Source: Ferrovaceae bacterium (GTDB taxonomy: Bacteria > Pseudomonadota > Gammaproteobacteria > Burkholderiales > Ferrovaceae). Taken from it: 6,487 nt of DNA. The position numbers and the translations under genes are program-made. A model generated the notes under the pieces. It searched no databases and was not told the DNA's origin. It saw only the letters and a program-made list of their open reading frames with translations. Below are positions 1 through 6,374 of the stretch, piece by piece; position 1 is the stretch's first letter, and every line of letters starts with the position of its first letter. The stretch spans positions 1 to 6,487 of the forward strand of contig DAIDTL010000068.1 of the NCBI GenBank assembly GCA_027457225.1, in the 5' to 3' direction.

Positions 1-910
1 GCGCACGACTGCCCAGCAGTCCGTTGGGGTGAAACACCAACACGCCGATCAGCACCATGAAGGCAAACACATCCTTATAGTTGCTGCCAAAGAAGTCGCC
101 TGTGAGGTCCCCGATGTAACCTGCCCCCAGGGCTTCCACCACGCCCAGCAGAAGTCCGCCCAACATGGCTCCGGCAAGGTTGCCGATGCCCCCCAGCACG
201 GCGGCGGTGAAGGCCTTGAGCCCCAGCATGAAGCCCATGGTGTAATTGCCCACACCGTAATAGGCCGCCACCATCACTCCGGCCACTGCGGCAAGCGCCG
301 AGCCGATCACGAAAGTCCAGGCGATGATGCGGTCGGTATTCACGCCCATCAGTTGCGCCACGGCAGGATTCTGCGCCGTCGCGCGCATGGCGCGCCCCAA
401 CGCGGTTTTTTGCACCAGCACCAGCAGGCCGGCCATGATCAGCGCAGCCAGGACAATGATGGCGCCCTGAATGGCGGTGATGATGACGCCCCCCCAGACA
501 ACACTGACGGGCGGCAGCACCGCAGGAAATGACAAATAACCGCGGCCCCAGATCAGCGCGGCCACCTGTTGCAACACAATGGACAGGCCGATGGCCGTGA
601 TCAGCGGCGCCAGTTTGGGGGCACGGCGCAGGGGACGATAGGCCACCCGCTCGATGGCGAGCCCCAGCGTCATGCACACCACCATGGCTGCCAGCACCGC
701 CATGAGCACCGCCAGCGGTGGCGACCAACCCCATCCGGTCAACACCTGGATGACCGTGAGCGCGACCAGGGCCCCCACCATCAACACTTCGCCGTGGGCA
801 AAATTGATGAGCTCCAGGATGCCATACACCATGGTGTACCACAGGGCCCCCAGGGCGTAGATGCTTCCCAGGGTGATGCCATTGATGAGCTGCTGCAGAA
901 AGGTGTCCAT
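1..910 (-). CDS. livH: Branched-chain amino acid ABC transporter permease LivH (C-terminal end cut off by window edge)
   Basis: Inner-membrane permease of a LivHMGF-type importer that, with LivM, forms the channel for leucine, isoleucine or valine delivered by a periplasmic binding protein. Reading leftward from the ATG at 910-908 gives 303 uninterrupted codons to the window edge. Family motifs, in order: INFAHGE (residues 35-41), ERVAYRPLRRAP (87-98), a cytoplasmic LGRAMRATAQNP loop (171-182), a Gly-rich TAAVLGGIGNLAGAMLGG stretch (235-252) and the closing HPNGLLGSR (294-302). Most of the rest is hydrophobic, as expected for a multi-pass membrane protein. Family members are about 290-310 residues, so only a few codons should be missing. 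The start is fixed by the N-terminal motif pattern and by a one-base overlap with the hemF stop (TGATG). There is no good Shine-Dalgarno sequence directly upstream, so translation may be coupled to hemF. The substrate is inferred from the family; other amides or urea (UrtB-like) cannot be excluded without the rest of the operon. Confidence 0.93.
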   Translation of the reverse strand, partial: MDTFLQQLINGITLGSIYALGALWYTMVYGILELINFAHGEVLMVGALVALTVIQVLTGWGWSPPLAVLMAVLAAMVVCMTLGLAIERVAYRPLRRAPKLAPLITAIGLSIVLQQVAALIWGRGYLSFPAVLPPVSVVWGGVIITAIQGAIIVLAALIMAGLLVLVQKTALGRAMRATAQNPAVAQLMGVNTDRIIAWTFVIGSALAAVAGVMVAAYYGVGNYTMGFMLGLKAFTAAVLGGIGNLAGAMLGGLLLGVVEALGAGYIGDLTGDFFGSNYKDVFAFMVLIGVLVFHPNGLLGSRA

Positions 911-1806
911 CACACCCAGTCGCGTCCGTTGATAAACTCCTCGAGCAGCGCGTCTTCCCGGCTACCGGGTTGGGGATGCCAGTCATAACGCCAGCGCACG
1001 ATGGGCGGCAGGGACATCAGGATGGATTCGGTGCGCCCGCCGGACTGCAATCCAAACAAGGTGCCGCGGTCATACACCAGGTTGAATTCCACATAACGAC
1101 CGCGCCGGTACGCCTGAAAGTCCCGTTCACGTTCGCCGTAAGGCAAGCCGCGTCGGCGTTCCATCAGGGGCAGATAGGCCGGAAGAAAATGGTCGCCCAC
1201 GCTTTGCCACAGGGCCTCGGCCTGGGGCCAGGGCAGGGCGTTGAAATCATCGAAAAAAATCCCGCCGACACCGCGCGGTTCCTGACGATGTTTGAGGTAA
1301 AAATATTCATCACACCACTTCTTGAAACGCGGATAGTAATCGGCACCGAAGGGGTCGAGCGCCTTCTTGCAGGTGCGATGAAAATGTTCGGCATCTTCCA
1401 CAAAGCCGTAATAAGGTGTGAGATCCATCCCGCCGCCAAACCACCAGACGGGCGCGTGGTGCTCGTCAAAGGCCGTAAAGCAACGCACGTTCATGTGGAC
1501 CGTGGGAGCGTAGGGATTGCGCGGGTGCAGCACCAGCGACACGCCCAGGGCCTCAAAGTGGCGCCCCGCCAGTTCCGGACGATGTGCCGTGGCGGAGGGC
1601 GGCAACCCGCGGCCCATGACGTGCGAAAAATTGACCCCGCCGCGCTCAAACAGATTTCCTTCTTCCACCAGGGCACTGATGCCCCCGCCTCCCTCGGAAC
1701 GTTCCCAGGTGTCACGCCTGAACGTCTTGCCGTCCAGGGTTTCGAGTGCCGTGACAATGCGCTGTTGAAGATCGAGCAGATAGGACCTGATATTGGCAGT
1801 ATTCAT
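910..1806 (-). CDS. hemF: Oxygen-dependent coproporphyrinogen III oxidase HemF
   Basis: Cytoplasmic enzyme of heme biosynthesis that uses O2 to decarboxylate two propionates of coproporphyrinogen III, giving protoporphyrinogen IX. The 298 residues match the length of E. coli HemF (about 299), and the motifs run collinearly along the whole protein: GGGGIS (39-44), GVNFSHVMG (57-65), SATAHRPELAG (71-81), WWFGGGMDLTPYYGF (121-135), KKWCDEYFYLKHR (162-174), FFDDFN (184-189), YGERERDFQAYRRGRYVEFN (223-242) and GGRTESILMS (256-265). The conserved histidines are present at 94, 104, 143 and 173, corresponding to E. coli H96, H106, H145 and H175. The ATG at 1806-1804 fits the family N-terminus. It lies 12 bp after the stop of the Fe-S gene, with a purine-rich GAGAG at 1814-1810, close to the ATG. 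The stop shares one base with the livH start. The gene implies an aerobic or microaerobic host. Confidence 0.98.
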   Translation of the reverse strand: MNTANIRSYLLDLQQRIVTALETLDGKTFRRDTWERSEGGGGISALVEEGNLFERGGVNFSHVMGRGLPPSATAHRPELAGRHFEALGVSLVLHPRNPYAPTVHMNVRCFTAFDEHHAPVWWFGGGMDLTPYYGFVEDAEHFHRTCKKALDPFGADYYPRFKKWCDEYFYLKHRQEPRGVGGIFFDDFNALPWPQAEALWQSVGDHFLPAYLPLMERRRGLPYGERERDFQAYRRGRYVEFNLVYDRGTLFGLQSGGRTESILMSLPPIVRWRYDWHPQPGSREDALLEEFINGRDWV

Positions 1807-1818
1807 AAACTCTCAAAC

Positions 1819-2274
1819 TCAAGCCTTTCCGGCCGCCCGGTGAATGGCCGCGCGAATGCGGTTGTAGGTCCCACAGCGGCACAGGTTTCCATTCATCGCT
1901 TCATCAATATCGGCATCGGTGGGATGGGGATGATGCGCCAACAAGGCCGCGGCACTCATGATCTGGCCGGATTGGCAGTAGCCGCACTGGGCCACTTCGA
2001 GAGCCACCCAGGCCTGCTGGACCGGATGTTCCCCGTGGATGGACAGTCCTTCAATGGTGGTGACTTTTTTGTTGGCTGCCAAGGACAGCGGCGTGATGCA
2101 GGAACGGATGGGCTCGCCATCCAGATGCACGGTACAGGCGCCGCACAGCCCCACCCCACAGGAAAACTTGGTGCCGGTCAGCCCCACCACGTCGCGAATC
2201 ACCCACAGCAGGGGAGTGTCCGGGTCGGTTGTGAGCGTCAGTTTTTTACCGTTGATCAGGAGCGAGGTCATCAT
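1819..2274 (-). CDS. Orphan [2Fe-2S] small subunit of a molybdenum hydroxylase (IorA / xanthine dehydrogenase small-subunit type)
   Basis: Two-cluster [2Fe-2S] protein that in this family carries electrons from a separate molybdopterin subunit to an acceptor such as a cytochrome. The 151 residues match the usual size of IorA-type subunits. The N-terminal plant-ferredoxin-like domain has cysteines C39, C44, C47 and C59 (CX4CX2CX11C, in SCGVGLCGACTVHLDG). The helical C-terminal domain has C97, C100, C132 and C134 (CX2C-X31-CXC, in QCGYCQSGQ and LCRCGTYNRIR). Q96, just before C97, is the position that usually contacts the molybdenum cofactor. All eight ligands are intact. No signal peptide or Tat motif is seen, so it should be cytoplasmic. 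Two adjacent ATG codons (2274 and 2271) are possible starts; an in-frame stop lies seven codons upstream of the first. The large molybdenum subunit normally encoded next to it is absent: hemF follows 12 bp downstream and polA diverges upstream. The exact substrate cannot be read from this subunit, so no gene symbol is given. Confidence 0.93.
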   Translation of the reverse strand: MMTSLLINGKKLTLTTDPDTPLLWVIRDVVGLTGTKFSCGVGLCGACTVHLDGEPIRSCITPLSLAANKKVTTIEGLSIHGEHPVQQAWVALEVAQCGYCQSGQIMSAAALLAHHPHPTDADIDEAMNGNLCRCGTYNRIRAAIHRAAGKA

Positions 2275-2286
2275 GATGGTTCGGTG

Positions 2287-2294
2287 CTTCCCTC
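2287..2294 (-). promoter_or_regulatory. Possible ribosome binding site of the Fe-S gene
   Basis: GAGGGAAG on the minus strand is the only purine-rich, anti-16S-like stretch before the start. The core GAGGG ends 15 bases before the ATG at 2274 and 18 before the second ATG at 2271. That spacing is long, and it favours the first ATG of the MM pair. Confidence 0.35.
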
Positions 2295-2300
2295 AAGTTC

Positions 2301-2309
2301 TGCCATAAT
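2301..2309 (+). promoter_or_regulatory. Predicted extended -10 promoter of polA
   Basis: TGC followed directly by CATAAT gives an extended -10 element (TGn plus a 5/6 match to TATAAT). No good -35 hexamer is seen 16-18 bp upstream, which extended -10 promoters often lack. Placing the last T of the hexamer at -7 puts +1 at 2316, the A of the polA ATG. The transcript would then have no 5' leader, consistent with the absence of a Shine-Dalgarno sequence. This is a prediction from sequence only. Confidence 0.5.
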
Positions 2310-2333
2310 TGCCCCATGACGGATCGTTCGCAA
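2305..2333 (-). promoter_or_regulatory. Predicted sigma70-type promoter of the Fe-S gene-hemF-livH operon
   Basis: On the minus strand, TTGCGA (2333-2328) and AATTAT (2310-2305) are 17 bp apart, each matching the sigma70 consensus at about four of six positions. Predicted +1 is an A at about 2298, giving a 24-base leader that contains GAGGGAAG. The -35 box lies inside the first codons of polA, and the -10 box covers the same bases as the -10 of the rightward promoter. The hexamers are modest, so confidence is limited. Confidence 0.35.
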
Positions 2334-5051
2334 AAATTGTTGCTATTGGTGGACGGATCGTCCTATCTGTATCGGGCGTTCCACGCCCTTCCCGACCTGC
2401 GCAACCGTCTGGGGGAACCCACCGGCGCCATTTTCGGGGTGCTCAACATGCTGCGCAGGTTGATGGCGGATTATAAGCCGGATTATGCAGCCTGCGTGTT
2501 CGATGCCAAGGGCCCCACTTTTCGGGAGGACTGGTATCCCGAGTACAAGGCACACCGCTCCCCCATGCCGCCGGACCTGGTTCTGCAGGTCGAGCCCCTG
2601 CAGCGTGCGGTGCGCGCCCTGGGTTGGCCGCTCCTGATCATTGAAGGCGTCGAAGCGGATGATGTCATCGGCACGTTGACCCGCGAAGCCGGGCAAGCCG
2701 GCATCAGCACGGTCATTTCCACCGGCGACAAGGACATGGTGCAATTGCTTGGTGATCAGGTCAGCCTGATCAACACCCTCAGCAACGAGCGCCTGGACAG
2801 CGCTCTGGCGACGGAAAAATATGGCGTCCGTCCGGATCAGTTTATTGATTACCTGACCCTGATCGGTGACCCCGTGGACAACGTGCCGGGGGTTGCCAAG
2901 GTCGGTCCCAAGACAGCAGCCAAATGGCTCCAGCAATATGCGTCGCTGGACGAGCTCATGACACACGCAGCGGATATCCCCGGCGTCGTGGGAAACAATC
3001 TGCGCTCAGCGCAGGACTGGTTGCCCCAGGCCCGCCGTTTGCTCACCATCCGCTGCGATGTCCCCCTGCCGCAAAGTCCCGAGCAACTCACTATCACGCC
3101 GCCCGACCAGGCTGCCTTGCAGGCGCTGGCCGAACGCTATGATTTGCGCAGCTGGATGACGCCCGGATTTCCTTCCACGGCAGCCTCTTCCCCTGCCCCC
3201 GCTCCTGTTGCGTCACCCGCCCAGCATGCCGCGCCTCCGCCTCCGGTAACCCATTACCAGACCGTGCTGACCACGGCACAACTGGACGACTGGCTGGGCA
3301 AAATCCACGGGGCCGCGTTGACCGCCCTGGATACGGAAACCACATCGCTTGATCCGCTCGAAGCGCGCCTGGTGGGCCTGTCCCTATGCGTCGCGGCGGG
3401 AGAAGCCGCGTACATTCCCCTGGGGCATCGCGGCCCGGACAGCATGGGGCAGCTCGATTTTGCACAGACCCTGGCCCGCCTCAAACCCTGGCTGGAAGAT
3501 GCCGCCGCACCCAAGGTGGGACAAAACCTCAAATACGATCAGCATGTGCTGGCCAACGAAGGGATTGCCCTGCGCGGGATCGCGCACGATACGCTGCTCG
3601 AGTCCTATGTGCTGGAAGCGCATCAACCGCACAACCTGGAAAATCTGGCACGCCGGCATCTGCAGCGCGATACCTTGTCCTATGAAGCGGTGACCGGCAA
3701 GGGCGCCCACGCCATCGGATTTGACCAGGTGGCCCTGGACCGCGCCACCCTGTATGCCGCTGAAGATGCCGACATCACGCTTCAGGTGCATCAGGTGCTC
3801 TACCCGCAAATTGCCCAGGACCAGGCCCTGCTGTCCATCTATCGCGATCTCGAACTGCCCCTGCAGCGGGTGTTATGGCGCATGGAACGCAATGGCGTGC
3901 TGCTCGATGTACACCAGCTGGAACGGCAAAGTACCGAACTGGGAATCCAGTTGCTGGACCTGGAAGCCCGCACCCATGCAGCCGCCGGCCACCCCTTCAA
4001 TCTCAACTCACCCAAGCAGATCCAGGTGGTGCTGTTTGACGAGCAGGGCCTGCCGGTGCGCAAGAAAACGCCGGGTGGCGTGCCTTCCACTGACGAAGAT
4101 GTGCTGCAGCAGCTGGCTCTGGATTACCCCATCCCCAAACTGATCCTGGAATACCGCGGCCTTGCCAAGCTCAAGTCCACTTATACGGATGCCCTGCCCC
4201 GTCGGGTCAACCCCCGCACCGGCCGGGTTCACACCCATTACGCCCAGGCCGTGGCGGTGACCGGTCGCCTCGCCAGCAGCGATCCCAACCTGCAAAACAT
4301 TCCCGTGCGCACTCCGGAAGGAAGACGCATCCGCGCGGCATTCATCGCCCCTCCGGGACACGTTCTGGTGTCGGCCGATTACTCGCAGATCGAATTGCGC
4401 ATCATGGCCCACTTGTCAGAGGATGCCGGTCTGCTGTCTGCCTTTGGGGCCGGGCTGGACGTGCACCGTGCCACTGCCGCGGAAATTTTTGGTGTGACGC
4501 CGCAAGAGGTCAGCCCGGAGCAGCGACGCGCCGCCAAAACCATCAATTTTGGCCTGATCTATGGCATGTCCGCGTTCGGGCTGGCCTCCCAACTCGGGAT
4601 CGAGCGCTCGGCAGCCCAGGCCTATATGGAACGCTACTTCCACCGTTACCCTGGCGTTGCCGCCTACATGGAGCGCACGCGCGAAGCCGCGCGCCAAAAC
4701 GGTTACGTGGAAACCCTGTTTGGGCGGCGCCTGTGGCTGCCCGAGCTGCGCCATGGTGGCGCCGGACGGCGTCAGGGGGCCGAGCGCGCTGCCATCAATG
4801 CCCCGTTGCAGGGAACCGCCGCCGATCTCGTCAAACGCGCCATGATCGCGGTGCAAAACTGGCTGGATCAACACCACATGCACTCCCTGTTGAGCCTGCA
4901 GGTGCACGACGAACTGGTGCTGGAGGTTCCCGACAATGAACGCGAAACGGTGTTGCAGGTTTTGCCTGGACTGATGGAGGGCGTGGCCCGCCTGGCGGTC
5001 CCACTGCTGGTGGAAGTGGGTTGGGGTCCGCACTGGGATGCGGCACATTAG
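2316..5051 (+). CDS. polA: DNA polymerase I (5'-nuclease, proofreading and polymerase domains all intact)
   Basis: Family A polymerase that removes RNA primers, fills Okazaki gaps and patches repair tracts. At 911 residues it is near the usual length (E. coli 928). The 5'-nuclease domain (about 1-285) has LVDGSSYLYRAFHAL with D13, D63, GVEADDVIG with D115/D116, STGDKD with D138/D140, and GDPVDNVPGV with D185/D188. A Pro/Ala-rich linker follows (about 285-312). The 3'-5' exonuclease domain (about 313-500) keeps D339 and E341 (DTET), D408 (NLKYD), Y480 and D484, matching E. coli D355, E357, D424, Y497 and D501, so proofreading should be active. The polymerase domain has motif A (D688 in SADYSQIELR), motif B (R737, K741, F745, Y749 in RRAAKTINFGLIYG) and motif C (H864, D865, E866 in QVHDELV). 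The ATG at 2316 fits the family start, but no Shine-Dalgarno sequence precedes it and a -10 element ends 6 bases upstream. No terminator hairpin is seen after the TAG. Confidence 0.99.
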   Translation: MTDRSQKLLLLVDGSSYLYRAFHALPDLRNRLGEPTGAIFGVLNMLRRLMADYKPDYAACVFDAKGPTFREDWYPEYKAHRSPMPPDLVLQVEPLQRAVRALGWPLLIIEGVEADDVIGTLTREAGQAGISTVISTGDKDMVQLLGDQVSLINTLSNERLDSALATEKYGVRPDQFIDYLTLIGDPVDNVPGVAKVGPKTAAKWLQQYASLDELMTHAADIPGVVGNNLRSAQDWLPQARRLLTIRCDVPLPQSPEQLTITPPDQAALQALAERYDLRSWMTPGFPSTAASSPAPAPVASPAQHAAPPPPVTHYQTVLTTAQLDDWLGKIHGAALTALDTETTSLDPLEARLVGLSLCVAAGEAAYIPLGHRGPDSMGQLDFAQTLARLKPWLEDAAAPKVGQNLKYDQHVLANEGIALRGIAHDTLLESYVLEAHQPHNLENLARRHLQRDTLSYEAVTGKGAHAIGFDQVALDRATLYAAEDADITLQVHQVLYPQIAQDQALLSIYRDLELPLQRVLWRMERNGVLLDVHQLERQSTELGIQLLDLEARTHAAAGHPFNLNSPKQIQVVLFDEQGLPVRKKTPGGVPSTDEDVLQQLALDYPIPKLILEYRGLAKLKSTYTDALPRRVNPRTGRVHTHYAQAVAVTGRLASSDPNLQNIPVRTPEGRRIRAAFIAPPGHVLVSADYSQIELRIMAHLSEDAGLLSAFGAGLDVHRATAAEIFGVTPQEVSPEQRRAAKTINFGLIYGMSAFGLASQLGIERSAAQAYMERYFHRYPGVAAYMERTREAARQNGYVETLFGRRLWLPELRHGGAGRRQGAERAAINAPLQGTAADLVKRAMIAVQNWLDQHHMHSLLSLQVHDELVLEVPDNERETVLQVLPGLMEGVARLAVPLLVEVGWGPHWDAAH

Positions 5052-5052
5052 G

Positions 5053-5082
5053 TTTCAGCGTTCGTCCAATCGGCGGTATAAT
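5053..5082 (+). promoter_or_regulatory. Predicted promoter of the dusB-fis-purH operon
   Basis: A perfect TATAAT at 5077-5082 lies 25 bp after the polA stop and 33 bp before the dusB ATG. The -35 region is weak: TTTCAG at 5053-5058 with an 18-bp spacer, or TTCAGC at 5054-5059 with 17 bp. Predicted +1 is around C5089, in a pyrimidine run (CCACCCTTTC). The E. coli fis promoter also has a poor -35 and starts mainly with CTP, so the similarity is suggestive, but the start base here is only a prediction. Confidence 0.6.
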
Positions 5083-5115
5083 TCCACCCTTTCGTCACCA
5101 CTCGCGACAACCCCC

Positions 5116-6138
5116 ATGCAGATTGGCCCCTACCTTCTCAAAAATAACCTGATGGTTGCTCCCATGGCGGGAGTCACTGATCGCCCCTTCCGCCAATTGT
5201 GCAAAACCATGGGGGCCGGGATGGCGGTGTCCGAGATGGTTTCTTCCAATTCCCTGCTGTGGGGTTCTGCAAAAACCCGGCGCCGTGCCGATCATCGGGG
5301 TGAAGTCGAACCCAAATCTGTCCAGATCGCCGGAGCCGATCCGGCCATGATGGCCGAAGCAGCCCGCTATAACGTCGATCAGGGTGCCCAGATCATCGAC
5401 ATCAACATGGGCTGTCCCGCCAAGAAAGTGTGCAACGTCATGGCGGGGTCCGCCCTGTTGCAAAACGAAGCGCTGGTCCAGCGCATCATCGAGGCCGTCG
5501 TGGCCGCCGTGCCGGTTCCCGTCACCCTCAAGATTCGCACGGGCTGGGACCGCACCCATCGCAATGCGCTCTCCGTCGCCCACATCGCCGAAAATGCAGG
5601 GATCCAGTCGCTGGCCATTCATGGCCGCACCCGGGCCTGTGCTTACATGGGAGACGCCGAATACGACACGATTGCCGCGGTCAAGGCAAAGGTAGGCATT
5701 CCGGTGGTGGCCAATGGCGACATCACCTCACCGCAGAAGGCCCGCCAGGTGCTGGATCTCACCGGCGCTGATGGCCTCATGATCGGACGCGCCGCGCAGG
5801 GGCGCCCCTGGATCTTTCGCGAAATCGATCATTACCTCACCACCGGCACGTTGCTGGCAGCACCCGAAGTCAGCGAAATTCACGCGGTGCTCGGCCAGCA
5901 TCTGGAGGATCTCTACACTTTTTACGGACTGGAAACCGGTGTCCGCGTGGCACGCAAACACATCAGCTGGTATACCCGCGGCCTCAAGGGCTCGGCTGCT
6001 TTCCGCCACGCCATGAACCAGCTTGCGACGGTGACGGAACAGCGTGAAGCGGTGGATGCCTTTTTCAGCGTATTGCACAGCCAGGGCCAGCGCCTGGAAT
6101 ATGACACCGAATCCCTGAACGAGGCTCTGGCCGCATGA
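5116..6138 (+). CDS. dusB: tRNA-dihydrouridine synthase DusB
   Basis: FMN enzyme that uses NADPH to reduce a specific uridine in the tRNA D-loop to dihydrouridine (position 17 in E. coli). Starting at ATG 5116 gives 340 residues that align from the first residue with E. coli DusB (321). Motifs: MQIGPY start, VAPMAGVTDRPFR (14-26), IDINMGCPAKKV (94-105) with catalytic C100, LKIRTGW (138-144) with K139, IHGRTR (168-173) with H169, NGDI (200-203), GADGLMIGRAAQGRPW (217-232), and RKHISWY (280-286). The frame stays open upstream to an ATG at 5038 inside the polA end, but that extension contains the TATAAT box and has no counterpart in the family, so it is rejected. There is no convincing Shine-Dalgarno sequence before 5116. 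The stop overlaps the fis start (ATGA at 6135-6138). The C-terminus, after about residue 320, is somewhat longer than in E. coli. Confidence 0.97.
   Translation: MQIGPYLLKNNLMVAPMAGVTDRPFRQLCKTMGAGMAVSEMVSSNSLLWGSAKTRRRADHRGEVEPKSVQIAGADPAMMAEAARYNVDQGAQIIDINMGCPAKKVCNVMAGSALLQNEALVQRIIEAVVAAVPVPVTLKIRTGWDRTHRNALSVAHIAENAGIQSLAIHGRTRACAYMGDAEYDTIAAVKAKVGIPVVANGDITSPQKARQVLDLTGADGLMIGRAAQGRPWIFREIDHYLTTGTLLAAPEVSEIHAVLGQHLEDLYTFYGLETGVRVARKHISWYTRGLKGSAAFRHAMNQLATVTEQREAVDAFFSVLHSQGQRLEYDTESLNEALAA
6121..6124 (+). promoter_or_regulatory. Ribosome binding site of fis inside the dusB end
   Basis: GAGG sits 10 bases before the fis ATG, within the last codons of dusB. Together with the ATGA overlap it supports the chosen fis start and coupled re-initiation. 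Confidence 0.5.
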
Positions 6139-6374
6139 GCAAACCCGAATCCGAACTGTCGGCCTGCGTGCGACGCCTGGTCGCCGATTATTTCAGCCAC
6201 ATGGATGGTGAAAAATGTAGCGGGGTATACGACATGGTCATCAGCAGCGTGGAAAAACCCCTGCTGGAAGTGGTCCTGACCCATACCGAAGGCAACCAGA
6301 CCCAGGCTTCCGAAATTCTGGGCATCAACCGCAACACCCTGCGCAAGAAGATGCAGCACTACGGGGTGAAATGA
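6135..6374 (+). CDS. fis: Nucleoid protein / growth-rate regulator Fis (short form)
   Basis: Homodimeric DNA-bending protein that organises the nucleoid and activates rRNA and other growth-related promoters. The 79 residues align with E. coli Fis from about its residue 20 onward. The helical dimer core (about 8-50) includes VEKPLLEVVL (39-48). The helix-turn-helix (about 54-77) reads GNQTQASEILGINRNTLRKK, with DNA-contact positions N54, T56, N65, R66, T68, R70, K71 and K72 matching E. coli N73, T75, N84, R85, T87, R89, K90 and K91. E. coli R76 is a Gln here (Q57). The N-terminal beta-hairpin arm that E. coli Fis (98 residues) uses to activate Hin-type recombinases is missing; the short form is, to my knowledge, common outside the enterics. 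The start overlaps the dusB stop and has GAGG ten bases upstream. The stop overlaps the purH start by ATGA, so all three genes are probably translationally coupled. Confidence 0.97.
   Translation: MSKPESELSACVRRLVADYFSHMDGEKCSGVYDMVISSVEKPLLEVVLTHTEGNQTQASEILGINRNTLRKKMQHYGVK

Noticed and set aside
381..396. GC-rich palindromic stretch GCGCGCATGGCGCGCC
   Set aside because: It lies inside livH and encodes the conserved GRAMRA loop; codon choice in a GC-rich genome explains it, and there is no T-run to suggest a terminator.
75..986. Leftward 303-codon open frame overlapping livH
   Set aside because: It is the wrong frame of livH: its translation is rich in Gly, His and Arg without motifs, whereas the frame from 910 gives LivH throughout.
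970..2319. Rightward 449-codon open frame opposite hemF and the Fe-S gene
   Set aside because: It is antisense to two genes with unmistakable conserved motifs, its translation shows no family pattern, and long antisense frames are expected in GC-rich coding DNA.
3168..3252. Pro/Ala-rich segment in polA as a possible insertion or repeat
   Set aside because: It falls exactly at the boundary between the 5'-nuclease and exonuclease domains, where PolA proteins have a variable flexible linker, and the frame and flanking motifs are intact.
5038..5115. Upstream extension of dusB starting inside the polA end
   Set aside because: The extra 26 residues have no counterpart in DusB, the TATAAT promoter box lies within them, and the family N-terminus begins at 5116.
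5052..5115. Terminator for polA or a Fis autoregulatory site in the polA-dusB gap
   Set aside because: No stable hairpin with a T-tract is visible, and the AT-rich segment around 5077 does not fit the G-N2-Y-R...Y-R-N2-C Fis pattern when read by eye.
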